Part shown: positions 1 through 6,402 of the stretch, one piece after another | How positions within the stretch are numbered: the stretch's first letter is position 1 | Layout: each line of letters opens with the position of its first letter | DNA from: Pseudomonadota bacterium | Lineage (GTDB): Bacteria; Pseudomonadota; Gammaproteobacteria; Arenicellales; Poriferihabitantaceae | Direction: 5' to 3' | Assembly (NCBI GenBank): GCA_024226105.1 | Contig: JAAELZ010000170.1 | Location: 1-8,471, forward strand | Length of the DNA: 8,471 nucleotides | Program-made: the position numbers and the translations under genes | Notes under the pieces: model-generated | Seen by the model: only the letters and a program-made list of their open reading frames with translations | Databases searched by the model: none | What the model was told of the DNA's origin: nothing

Positions 1-11
1 CTGAACAGATG

Positions 12-117
12 TAAGTACCTGGACAGAATTATTTGCTCTTCGACTCCGCTCAGAGTGACCGTCATGCTGAGCGAAGTCGACGCACAAAATATGAAATTAA
101 TTTTGACCAGGTACTTA
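12..117. repeat. Palindromic MITE-like element with 20-bp inverted termini
   Basis: The two ends are inverted copies of each other. The left end reads TAAGTACCTGGACAGAATTA (12-31), and the reverse complement of 98-117 reads TAAGTACCTGGTCAAAATTA, two differences in 20. Inside lies a second inverted pair: TCGACTCCGCTCAG near 40-53 and CTGAGCGAAGTCGA near 67-80, one mismatch. The motif CTGAGCGAAGTCGA is, from memory, common in dispersed repeats of many environmental bacteria. No coding frame fits. It lies just beyond the 3' end of the ATPase gene, the usual place for such non-autonomous elements. The palindrome is seen directly; calling it a mobile element is inference. Confidence 0.7.
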
Positions 118-123
118 TTACCT

Positions 124-153
124 AAACGCTGAGAAGAATTCTTGTCGGCGTTT
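124..153 (-). terminator. Hairpin just downstream of the ATPase gene, possible terminator
   Basis: An inverted repeat of 15-bp arms (AAACGCTGAGAAGAA and TTCTTGTCGGCGTTT) starts 9 bp beyond the ATPase stop codon. Pairing is complete apart from one G-U wobble and one mismatch, and the centre is the self-complementary AAGAATTCTT. The position suits transcription termination or 3'-end protection of the ATPase mRNA. On the minus strand no uridine tract follows, so a classical intrinsic terminator is doubtful. Confidence 0.35.
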
Positions 154-162
154 CCTGGATTT

Positions 163-2856
163 TCACGCGTATTTTGTTCGTAACTGTTTGACGCGCTGGA
201 TGATGTGTTTGACAGGTTCGGCCAGCTCGGGGGGAAGCGTGACGAGAATGTGGGCGCTGCTGGCATCCTCTAGCATATAGAGCAATACATAATAGACGGG
301 CTGAAAACGTTCTTGCAAATCTAATTCGGACGATTCAAAATAGGCGCGCGCCTGCTGATAATGCTGTTTAGCCAGCAACAGGGTCAGGTAGAAGAGGATG
401 TCTTGTTCGATGGTGTCGTAGGCTTCGGGGGCATACATGAAGTCGTCGGCAATCTGAAAGGCTTCCTCCGGGCGATTGTTCCATAAACATACGCAGGCCG
501 CGGTATGGGCGGTGCAGATGTTTCTGATCATCCCCAGGGCCTGATGGGCGTAAAAAAATGCTTTGCTTTTTTCCCGTTTCTGCTCGAAATAGAGCCAGGC
601 CAGAGCGTTCATGGCGCTGACATTCCCTTTGTCAGCCGCGATCAAATAGCATTCTTCGGCCTTCGCATACTCTTGCAATTCATTGTGATACAAAAACCCC
701 AGATTCACCAGGGCATGAATATCGTGCTGCTTCACCGCGGCATGGTACCAGCTTCGGGCGCGTTTGTAGTCTTGCAGGGTGTAATGATAAAACTCGCCCA
801 GCACGACGCGCGCTTTGGTATGTCCGGCTTTGGCGGCCCTGTGATAAAATCTTTCGGCCTTTTTGAGGTTTTTTAACGGGGTGCTATGCAAATTCCCAAG
901 TTGAAACAGCGCCTCGGCCACACTGTGTTTGATGGCCTGTAAATAGTGCTTTCTCACTCCCGGTAGATTCTGAAATTCATATTGTTCGGGATGTTGGATA
1001 TTGCCTTTGATGGCTTTTACTAAGAAGTTCTTGAGCTGTTGCAAGGACACAGCTTTGGCGCGCAGAATCTTTGAACGCATCTGCCCGGCTTGTACGACTA
1101 AGGAGTAATACTTTTTTGCATTGTGATACTCCTCAAATACATAATAATATAGATGCCCGAGATGCAGCATGGCATCGGTGTGGCCTTTTTCCGCGGCCAT
1201 CAGATAGTACTTTTTGGCGTTGAAATATTCTTGCAATTGGTAATGATAGATCCGCCCGATATGCACCATCGCTTCGACGTTCCCATGTTTGGCGGCCTGT
1301 CCTAAATAGCTGAGGGCGCGCGGATACTGTTCGATTTTGCTATAGGCATAGCCCAGCCGGAAGGTCACATGCGCATTTTTGTGTCTGATCTGCTCAAAGC
1401 GTTGAATCGCCTCGGCATACTTTTCCTGTCGGTAATACACGTCGCCTTGTTCGAACAGTTTTTTCTCCACTGGCGTCGCGTCGACCGGCAATAAGGTTTT
1501 TTTATCCTGCAATAATTTCTCTGTGGCCTGGATCATCTGCTGCTCGAGGTTCTGCTCAAGCTGTCCGGTTTTCACAAAGGCTTCCGTGAGATGAAAGGCG
1601 GCATTGGGCTGATATTTTCCGGATTTTACTGCTTTGATGTGTTTTTGCGCGCGTTGCGAGAGTTCCGTGGTGCTGTACCAGTTTTCCAGAAACCGCACGA
1701 GCCACAGAACTTTGGTCTGATTATCGTCACGCGAAAGGCGCATCAGATACCAGATATTGAAAAACCGCTCCCGCAGCCGGTACATTTGGTGATTCCCGCT
1801 CGGAGGAATGCGCTCGATCAGAAATTTGTATTCGAGCTGTCGCAGAATGGTGTTGACTTCTTTCAGCAGCAAATTCGTCCGGTCGGAAATCACCTCCGGT
1901 GTAATCAGATTCCAGTGCAGCGCCATCGCGTTGACCACCTCGCGCTGGAGCGGGGCGAGTTCGTCCATGCGACTTTTGTACAGCGGCGTCACGCGATCCA
2001 GGATGGTGTTGAGATCGCTTAAGGTATGACTGTCTTCGCGCTCCAGAAAAATCTCGAATAGCAGCACAATCGTGCGGATAACCCCGCCAGTCAAAATCCG
2101 CAGACTTTCCACCCGCCCCGGCTGGTCGGCAATAATCCGCCGCATGAGTTTGGTCTGATTGCGAGATGCCGCTAATTGCAACAGCAAGCTGCGGGTTTCT
2201 TGCTTGTTCAGCCCGCTCAGGCGCGTGGCCTGAAATATCGCCTGAAATCCGTTGCGGTTCAGGGTAAACGCGTCCAGCGCAATCGTGGAAGCCCCGACAA
2301 TCCGCAGCACCTGGGATGTTTGCAAGATTTGATACAGGCGGTAATATTCCTGGTCGCTGAAGTTATTCAGGAGTTCTCCTAAATTATCAATAAACAGGAC
2401 GACTTTTTTGGCGCGCGTCTGCAAAACCGTACTTAGCATTTCGTAGCACTCTAAATCATTGCATGACCGCTCTTGAAACGAAATGGTCATTCGTCTTGCC
2501 AATCCGTCAAATGCCGGATCTTTGCGCTCCAATTCCTGCGCGATGGATTCCCATAACCCGTATAAACTGCGGATGCCGTAATAGGCTTCTTCTTTGAAGA
2601 CCACCGGAATCAGCCAGTTCTGGAGTGAGGGATTGGTCTCGATTTCATAACTCAAGCGCAGCAGCAGCGTTGTTTTTCCCATCCCGCGCTGCCCTTCAAT
2701 GAGGTAATGCGGTTGTTTGAGCAGATTATTATCCGGCGCAATCAGCGTCTGATACAGTGCGCGAAAGGCCTGCTGTCTCACCACAAAACCGTCCACTAAT
2801 TGTCGTTTGCTTTGCTCATGGGGATTATACAGATTTGCAACCAATGCTGTTTTCAT
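163..2856 (-). CDS. P-loop ATPase with winged-helix region and C-terminal Sel1/TPR-like repeats
   Basis: This 897-residue cytoplasmic protein is probably a signalling or scaffold ATPase. Residues 1-50 are a short lead-in. The Walker A motif GQRGMGKT is at 55-62, and Walker B is KVVLFIDN at 151-158 with D157 as the likely catalytic acidic residue. A sensor-like strand LRIVGAST is at 184-191. Residues 300-352 look like a winged helix, followed by LRERFFNIWYLMRLSRD (361-377), which resembles the segment after the ATPase core in archaeal-type AAA/STAND NTPases. From about 463 on there is a TPR-like unit, then Sel1-like repeats: LGxxYxxxxxEYxxAKKYYxxAAxKGH at about 527-560, 561-592, 647-680, 681-712 and 713-746. 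These units normally bind proteins. The start is secure: GGAGGT at 2863-2868, six bases from the ATG. There is no signal peptide or membrane helix. The ligand is unknown. A STAND-type defence sensor is possible, but no N-terminal effector domain is present. Confidence 0.9.
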   Translation of the reverse strand: MKTALVANLYNPHEQSKRQLVDGFVVRQQAFRALYQTLIAPDNNLLKQPHYLIEGQRGMGKTTLLLRLSYEIETNPSLQNWLIPVVFKEEAYYGIRSLYGLWESIAQELERKDPAFDGLARRMTISFQERSCNDLECYEMLSTVLQTRAKKVVLFIDNLGELLNNFSDQEYYRLYQILQTSQVLRIVGASTIALDAFTLNRNGFQAIFQATRLSGLNKQETRSLLLQLAASRNQTKLMRRIIADQPGRVESLRILTGGVIRTIVLLFEIFLEREDSHTLSDLNTILDRVTPLYKSRMDELAPLQREVVNAMALHWNLITPEVISDRTNLLLKEVNTILRQLEYKFLIERIPPSGNHQMYRLRERFFNIWYLMRLSRDDNQTKVLWLVRFLENWYSTTELSQRAQKHIKAVKSGKYQPNAAFHLTEAFVKTGQLEQNLEQQMIQATEKLLQDKKTLLPVDATPVEKKLFEQGDVYYRQEKYAEAIQRFEQIRHKNAHVTFRLGYAYSKIEQYPRALSYLGQAAKHGNVEAMVHIGRIYHYQLQEYFNAKKYYLMAAEKGHTDAMLHLGHLYYYVFEEYHNAKKYYSLVVQAGQMRSKILRAKAVSLQQLKNFLVKAIKGNIQHPEQYEFQNLPGVRKHYLQAIKHSVAEALFQLGNLHSTPLKNLKKAERFYHRAAKAGHTKARVVLGEFYHYTLQDYKRARSWYHAAVKQHDIHALVNLGFLYHNELQEYAKAEECYLIAADKGNVSAMNALAWLYFEQKREKSKAFFYAHQALGMIRNICTAHTAACVCLWNNRPEEAFQIADDFMYAPEAYDTIEQDILFYLTLLLAKQHYQQARAYFESSELDLQERFQPVYYVLLYMLEDASSAHILVTLPPELAEPVKHIIQRVKQLRTKYA

Positions 2857-2862
2857 AATGCG

Positions 2863-2868
2863 ACCTCC
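2863..2868 (-). promoter_or_regulatory. Strong Shine-Dalgarno of the ATPase gene
   Basis: The minus strand reads GGAGGT, then CGCATT, then ATG. This is a near-perfect ribosome binding site at ideal spacing. It fixes the start codon at 2856 and suggests efficient translation. Confidence 0.85.
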
Positions 2869-2898
2869 ATTGATATTTAATTAACGTATATTAATAAT

Positions 2899-2915
2899 TT
2901 GCAAAAATTTTGCAA
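2899..2915. promoter_or_regulatory. Perfect AT-rich palindrome upstream of the ATPase gene, possible operator
   Basis: TTGCAAAAATTTTGCAA is an exact inverted repeat (8 + 1 + 8). It lies 43 to 59 bp upstream of the ATPase start codon, within the likely promoter zone. TTGCAA followed 16 bp later by TAATAT on the minus strand could be weak -35 and -10 boxes overlapping the palindrome, which would suit a repressor or activator site. A run of eight T (2917-2924) follows on the plus strand, but no plus-strand gene ends here, so a terminator is less likely. Confidence 0.35.
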
Positions 2916-3196
2916 GTTTTTTTTAACAAATGTTATATTATTTTGCATTTTTCTCGTTTTAAACCTCATTTCATATAGTATTGTGTGGTTTATAACACTA
3001 CAACAAATTTAGAGATGAAACGAAGTCGAAAGGTTTAATGCATCAGTAACTATTTGATTAAAATACGTTAATTTATCAATGCTGCAATTTATAGGCTGCA
3101 ATGAATTTAGCAATGGAACGAATTTAAGGCAACAAAATGACCGAGGCCGGGGAGTTATTTAATTCTCATTCCTTAAATTGGCATGAATTATTTAGG

Positions 3197-4099
3197 TCAA
3201 ATGACATATAGTGCAATCGCGACGCTGAATAAAAAAGCTGCAAACAGCCTACGGAACATTACCGCGCTCCCGATATCTTCTTCTAAGTAAAACATCCCTT
3301 TTTTGGCTACGATTTTTGCAAGGATGATAGAGAGAATGCCGCGGACCGATTGTAAAATATTTCCAAACACGGGCCCTACTAATTTAAAGGTCGTAAAAAG
3401 GAAAACATCTGCAACAAAAAATACCAGCGAAAAATAGAAGGCAAACTTCCAAACAGAAAAGGTTCGAATATCTTTCCACGTCAAAGCCACCAGAATAAGC
3501 CCAAACATTCCGAGCGCTGCATACACGAAACACGCTCCTAAAAGGGCTGGATTCGTTACACCGATCATCTCCAAATGCTCTATCAACATCGTAACGAAAA
3601 CATCTCCTAAAGCATACCCGATACACGTCACTAAAACGCCAAGCAAGGTTTTTACGGGGATCGGTTCACCGGAAAAATGTAACATGAATGTCGCGCCAAA
3701 ACACATACCAATACTGATCCATTGTAACAGCGCAATATTTTTTCGTAAGAACACAATACTTGCAAAAGCTAATAAAACAATTTTTAACGCTAATAATGGG
3801 GTGACTTGTGAGGGATTAGAATATTTCAAGGTCAAGAAAAAAGATGCTTGTCCCAATATACCACCGAACAAGGTTACCCCTGCTAATGGCAAAATAATTT
3901 CCAAAGAGAGCTGCACCTCTGATGACCAGGCAAACGGCAAAACAAGCAGAGCAACGATCCCCATTTGAAGCTGAGAAATTGCTAGTAAATGCAGAGGATT
4001 TTTGCCGGATTTTTCATAAAACAGCTTGGAAAAAAGGTAGGCAAGAGCAAAACAACACGCTGCGGCTAAGCCGGATAGAATCCCTGAGAAAAAAATCAT
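3197..4099 (-). CDS. DMT-superfamily (EamA-type) inner-membrane transporter
   Basis: This 300-residue protein is hydrophobic along almost its whole length and can be drawn as about ten membrane helices in two five-helix halves, the usual size and plan of the drug/metabolite transporter superfamily. The first helix starts at once (MIFFSGILSGLAAACCFALA). The end of the first half contains LKYSNPSQVTPLLALKIVLL, which matches the conserved EamA helix-4 region where a small-residue or proline motif precedes a hydrophobic helix. The second half has the counterpart LVGPVFGNILQSVRGILSII. The substrate cannot be told from sequence; family members export amino acids, metabolites or drugs. The start is the first in-frame ATG with poor Shine-Dalgarno pairing. 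Base composition is clearly more AT-rich than the next gene upstream: one sampled 60-base line (3721-3780) has only 17 G+C. That suggests a different origin or age. Confidence 0.88.
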   Translation of the reverse strand: MIFFSGILSGLAAACCFALAYLFSKLFYEKSGKNPLHLLAISQLQMGIVALLVLPFAWSSEVQLSLEIILPLAGVTLFGGILGQASFFLTLKYSNPSQVTPLLALKIVLLAFASIVFLRKNIALLQWISIGMCFGATFMLHFSGEPIPVKTLLGVLVTCIGYALGDVFVTMLIEHLEMIGVTNPALLGACFVYAALGMFGLILVALTWKDIRTFSVWKFAFYFSLVFFVADVFLFTTFKLVGPVFGNILQSVRGILSIILAKIVAKKGMFYLEEDIGSAVMFRRLFAAFLFSVAIALYVI

Positions 4100-4108
4100 T
4101 ATTCTACT

Positions 4109-4139
4109 GAAAAGTAATCAACGTGATGTTTCGTGTCAA
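4109..4139 (-). promoter_or_regulatory. Candidate promoter of the transporter gene
   Basis: The minus strand has a perfect TTGACA (4139-4134) and, after 17 bases, the weak -10 hexamer TACTTT (4116-4111). The -35 box and spacing are good, the -10 poor (3 of 6). Transcription would start almost at the start codon (4099), giving a leaderless or nearly leaderless mRNA. That agrees with the weak ribosome binding site but makes the call uncertain. Confidence 0.3.
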
Positions 4140-4145
4140 GATAAA

Positions 4146-4159
4146 TGCGGACGTCCGCA
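4146..4159. promoter_or_regulatory. Perfect 14-bp palindrome between two genes, operator or hairpin
   Basis: TGCGGACGTCCGCA is an exact palindrome. It lies 54 bp past the stop of the Pro/Tyr-rich protein gene and 6 bp upstream of the putative -35 box of the transporter gene. It could be a repressor or activator operator for the transporter, or the stem of a weak terminator for the upstream gene (minus strand continues TTTATCTTG). Seen directly; role inferred. Confidence 0.4.
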
Positions 4160-4213
4160 AAAACAAATTTACCCATTCTGCGATGAGAAATGTATGCAGT
4201 TACTTCCGCGCAC

Positions 4214-5131
4214 TCACCGCGCGCCGCGCTCGGCCTTGATCAGATAGCGCATTTCATGCAGCATGCGGGGCAAGGCCCAACCGATGGCAAGAATCAGGGG
4301 CACCGAGACGGCAAATGAGACCAGGATCACCCATTTTAAACGTTCGGTTTCGCGTTCATATTCGAGTCGCAGTTCTTCAAGCGCCAACTGGTGCGCTGAG
4401 ACGGTTGTAAGCGTGTCCTGCTGCGCCTGTGTCAGATTCGCGGGGATGATCACTTCCGTTTTCGCGGTTTTCGTTTCGATTTTCATCTGGGCCGGTTCTG
4501 CTGCCGGAGGAACGGGGAGCGTAATCACCAGCGCGGCCGGAGCCGTGTCCTGAGTTGTCACGTCAGATTCAATCGCGGGTGTACCGCCAGCATCCTCGCG
4601 GGTATGCTCCCGGCGTGGACGCTGGGGGTACGCAACAGCGTCCACGGCCGGGAACGACGGCTGCGGATATTGATAAGCATAATTTTGTGTGTGCGTCTGC
4701 GGGTAGTACGGCGCCCAGGCATAGGACACGACCGGTGGTCTGGAATACGCGGGCTGCCAATGGATATACACCTGCTGCGGATACACCGGGTACATCCGGT
4801 ATGTCGGATATGTCCGGTACATTGGATACGTTGGATACGTTGGATACGTCGGATACACGGTGACCTGCGGATTCGTCGCCGGCTGCGAGACCGGCGCCGG
4901 CTGTACTACCGGCGGCGGAGCGACGCTTCGGGCGGTTTTGCGGCGTTGCAATTCCTGGCTGGCGTAGTTCAACATCTCCTCTGCCGACACATATTCCCGC
5001 TCCGTCACCGGTTTTTTGCGTTCCGCTAACGTGTGTAAAGCCTGATTAAGCGCGTCTTCTGCACTCATATATTCCTGCGCGGCGACCGGTGCCGCCAGGC
5101 ATAATATACAGAGAACTACGATGTATTTCAT
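4214..5131 (-). CDS. Exported Pro/Tyr-rich repeat protein with C-terminal membrane helix
   Basis: I do not recognise this protein. From the ATG at 5131 it has 305 residues. Residues 1-18 form a clear signal peptide (MKYIVVLCILCLAAPVAA, cleavage probably before Q19). A segment of about 20 residues then occurs twice with a 26-residue period: EYMSAEDALNQALHTLAERK (20-39) and EYVSAEEMLNYASQELQRRK (46-65). Residues 70-170 are rich in Pro, Tyr and Gln, with TYP/MYP triplets at 91-117, and are probably disordered or extended. Residues 240-265 could form a coiled coil. Residues 267-287 are a strong membrane helix, ending in a basic tail (LHEMRYLIKAERGAR). The expected topology is extracytoplasmic repeats with a C-terminal anchor. 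The frame runs back to 5236, but the signal peptide argues for 5131, and the extension falls in a repeat-like hairpin. The Shine-Dalgarno is weak. The gene is GC-rich: 39 of 60 bases at 4561-4620. Confidence 0.78.
   Translation of the reverse strand: MKYIVVLCILCLAAPVAAQEYMSAEDALNQALHTLAERKKPVTEREYVSAEEMLNYASQELQRRKTARSVAPPPVVQPAPVSQPATNPQVTVYPTYPTYPTYPMYRTYPTYRMYPVYPQQVYIHWQPAYSRPPVVSYAWAPYYPQTHTQNYAYQYPQPSFPAVDAVAYPQRPRREHTREDAGGTPAIESDVTTQDTAPAALVITLPVPPAAEPAQMKIETKTAKTEVIIPANLTQAQQDTLTTVSAHQLALEELRLEYERETERLKWVILVSFAVSVPLILAIGWALPRMLHEMRYLIKAERGAR
4779..4859. repeat. Tandem 9-bp repeats coding for Tyr-Pro triplets
   Basis: Nine consecutive 9-bp units close to GGATACGTT lie inside the Pro/Tyr-rich gene. 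The three at 4824-4850 are almost identical (GGATACGTT, GGATACGTT, GGATACGTC) and the outer ones have diverged. On the minus strand each unit encodes three residues (TYP, TYR, MYP). Because 9 bp is a multiple of three, slippage would lengthen or shorten the domain without a frameshift, so copy number may vary between strains. Confidence 0.85.
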
Positions 5132-5300
5132 CTCGCACTGCTCTGCTAAATGTAGACAAATGTACTCACCTACATTTTGGCTTCCTGGTTCATCCAAGCT
5201 GGTTGCCGTACATGCGTGGAAACCCGCAATGTACAACAGAGCCGTCTTGTCCCCAGGCGTCTGTCGGTTCGGGGTAAGCCCTCCCTACCATCCAAATTAA
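5132..5300. other. Intergenic segment with a long hairpin and probable repeat fragment
   Basis: No convincing gene is present, although a frame continuous with the Pro/Tyr-rich protein runs to 5236. The best structure is an imperfect inverted repeat at 5208-5234, with arms GTACATGCGTGG and CCCGCAATGTAC around AAA (one bulge and one offset). A weaker pairing, CCCC near 5250 with GGGG near 5271, encloses a GC-rich loop. The segment joins directly onto the left end of the next palindromic element at about 5301. The look is of a mosaic of repeats rather than a promoter region. Confidence 0.4.
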
Positions 5301-5353
5301 AACTGTTTTTCGGATCTTTGATAATTTCCGTAAAATATGCAATGTGAACGACA

Positions 5354-5375
5354 GGAGTGCGACGCCGTCGTCGCA
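5354..5375 (+). repeat. REP-like unit R1 (GGAG plus hairpin)
   Basis: GGAG at 5354-5357 is followed immediately by a perfect hairpin: stem TGCGACG (5358-5364), loop CCGT, stem CGTCGCA (5369-5375). This is the layout of REP units with a conserved 5' tetranucleotide at the foot of the stem. Confidence 0.6.
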
Positions 5376-5508
5376 GCGCAGCGGCAGTGTGCTGCGCACA
5401 AAAGCTTCGCGTGAGCTCCCAATGCTTGCGGCATGGAAGAATGTTACTCGGCCCACTGCATCGTGCTGTTTCCGCCCGCGAGCATTGCGCAACACACTGC
5501 CCTTGCGC

Positions 5509-5530
5509 TGCGACGACGGCGTCGCACTCC
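5509..5530 (-). repeat. REP-like unit R2 (GGAG plus hairpin), inverted partner of R1
   Basis: Read on the minus strand, GGAG (5530-5527) is followed by the same hairpin as R1 (5526-5509). Sequence identity with R1 is complete over the unit, so this pair is recent or actively homogenised. Confidence 0.6.
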
Positions 5531-5619
5531 TGTTTCACGTGAAATCTCAAAGAGCCATACTTTTTTCTTCCTGCGTGTTTCTTCGCGTCCCTGCGCGGCG
5601 AATCATAATTCCTTCGCTG

Positions 5620-6108
5620 CTACGGCTGTTTTTCGCTATATTGCAACATCCAAATATATTTCTCGTCCCGGGTGGTAAGAATTTGGAGCGTAAGCGTTGA
5701 TCGATCCGTTTTCCAGGTCGATTCCCGAAAGTCCTCACCCGACAGCGTCTGGGGCTTGCCGCGGCGAGTCGAAATTTGTAGCGCGATTTCACGAAATTCT
5801 TGTAAACACCCTTTGAACTCTTTATATCTGTTGAACGATACAAACCTGACTTGTGTCAAGGAATTTTGTTCGAAATAATATGCTAAGGCTGCCGGAAACT
5901 CCTCGAACAGCCTGGCGTTATAGAGCAATTCGTTCTCTTTATCCACCTGTAAATCCCATGTTTCACGGGATTTTACAGCTTCTTTCGGCATGCCCCAACG
6001 GACATTGCGAACATCATCTGCCGGGCGAAAAAAAATAGACCACAGCAGCACAATTCCTGCACATAATCCAACAAGCACACCAGCACCAAGACGTAAATGT
6101 TTTTTCAT
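5620..6108 (-). CDS. Small membrane-anchored extracytoplasmic protein of unknown function
   Basis: This 162-residue protein starts with a basic tip and one hydrophobic segment (MKKHLRLGAGVLVGLCAGIV, membrane span about 7-27), with no clear cleavage site or lipobox, so it is most likely an uncleaved signal anchor with residues 28-162 outside the cytoplasm. After the anchor comes VRNVRWGMPKEAVKSRE (33-49). Similar WGMxKEEV motifs occur, from memory, at the start of several small uncharacterised bacterial envelope domains. The rest alternates short strands and helices (LAYYFEQNSLTQVRFVSF, then STLTLQILTTRDEKYIWML) and looks like a compact alpha/beta fold. A GGGG run about seven bases before the ATG is the only ribosome binding candidate. 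It stands alone: repeat elements flank it on both sides. No function can be assigned. Confidence 0.72.
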   Translation of the reverse strand: MKKHLRLGAGVLVGLCAGIVLLWSIFFRPADDVRNVRWGMPKEAVKSRETWDLQVDKENELLYNARLFEEFPAALAYYFEQNSLTQVRFVSFNRYKEFKGCLQEFREIALQISTRRGKPQTLSGEDFRESTWKTDRSTLTLQILTTRDEKYIWMLQYSEKQP

Positions 6109-6214
6109 AAGCGGCCCCGAGGAAATACACCCCTGCCATCACGAGAAAACTACAGGGATTTCACATAAGCAGGGATAAAAAAATCGGTTCTTTGGTAATT
6201 CCCGGAATGACCGA

Positions 6215-6238
6215 GGAGTGCTGAAGCGTAGCTTTAGC
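6215..6238 (+). repeat. REP-like unit R3 (GGAG plus hairpin)
   Basis: GGAG is followed by T and stem GCTGAAGC (6220-6227), loop GTA, stem GCTTTAGC (6231-6238). Seven pairs are Watson-Crick and one is G-U. The stem sequence is unlike R1 but the position relative to GGAG is the same. Confidence 0.6.
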
Positions 6239-6305
6239 GCGTGTTGACAGGCGAAGCGTCCAGCGAGCCGGGTCAACATGCATTCGGTGGCTTGTGGCAG
6301 ACACG

Positions 6306-6329
6306 GCTAAAGCTTTGCTTCAGCACTCC
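6306..6329 (-). repeat. REP-like unit R4 (GGAG plus hairpin), inverted partner of R3
   Basis: On the minus strand GGAG (6329-6326) is followed by T and the stem GCTGAAGC, loop AAA, stem GCTTTAGC (6324-6306). The stem is identical to R3 and the loop differs. Confidence 0.6.
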
Positions 6330-6402
6330 TGATTCCGGGAATTACCAAAGAGCCAAAAAATCCTTGCTTATGTGAAATCCATGTAGTTTCATAGAAGTAC
6401 TA

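Larger units (their letters stand above)
2857..3196. other. AT-rich intergenic region between the ATPase and transporter genes
   Basis: This 340-bp gap has no plausible gene. It must hold the promoter of the ATPase gene and the 3' end of the transporter gene, both read leftwards. It is very AT-rich, most of all at 2871-2960. It contains a perfect 17-bp palindrome at 2899-2915 and a 9-bp inverted pair, AATTTAAGG (3121-3129) and CCTTAAATT (3171-3179), 17 bp beyond the transporter stop. The second pair has a 41-bp loop and no clear T tract, so I do not call it a terminator. Segments near 3004-3032 and 3100-3129 are loosely similar (AATTTAG then A-rich, GAAACGAA or GGAACGAA), perhaps a decayed repeat. 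Confidence 0.6.
5301..5557. repeat. REP-pair (BIME-like) palindromic element 1
   Basis: The core is an inverted repeat of 48-bp arms, 5351-5398 and 5486-5533. The outer 30 bases of each arm are identical, and I count three mismatches over the whole arm. They enclose 87 bp of non-repeated sequence. Each arm opens with ACAGGAGTG followed by a hairpin with 7-bp stem and 4-base loop (TGCGACG CCGT CGTCGCA). The left flank from 5301 (AACTGTTTTTCGGATCTTTG, continuing to 5330) matches the far end of the element near 6511. The right flank carries a reversed GGCTCTTTGA (5547-5556). No transposase frame is present. The element lies downstream of the gene ending at 5620, between two minus-strand genes. 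Confidence 0.75.
6147..6390. repeat. REP-pair (BIME-like) palindromic element 2, long imperfect palindrome
   Basis: The element is one imperfect palindrome of about 244 bp with arms of about 100 bp. Reading inward, both ends give AAACTACAGGGATTTCACAT or a close variant, then ATAAGC(A/G)GGAT, an A- or T-rich stretch, TCTTTGGTAATTCCCGGAAT and GGAGTGCTGAAGC. The outermost 25 bp differ at only a few positions. Each arm carries one GGAG-hairpin unit (6215-6238 and 6306-6329). The middle contains a further pair, TGTTGAC (6242-6248) and GTCAACA (6272-6278). There is no coding frame. It fills the divergent region upstream of the minus-strand gene starting at 6108, so it may sit in or near that gene's promoter. 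Confidence 0.8.

Noticed and set aside
163..2856. Complete STAND (Avs-like) defence gene
   Set aside because: The protein starts directly with the ATPase, has no nuclease, TIR or protease domain, and has no defence genes beside it.
2899..2924. Intrinsic terminator (palindrome plus eight T) on the plus strand
   Set aside because: No plus-strand gene ends nearby and the stem is almost all A-T, so a regulatory palindrome of the ATPase gene is the better reading.
4263..5029. Plus-strand open frames opposite the Pro/Tyr-rich gene
   Set aside because: Antisense shadows of a GC-rich coding region; the peptides are Arg- or Thr/Asp-rich repeats created by the 9-bp array.
5170..5550. Overlapping open frames on both strands (for example 5170-5550 minus and 5344-5700 plus)
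   Set aside because: They are translations of the inverted repeat arms, with low-complexity Arg-rich peptides, no domain and no ribosome binding site.
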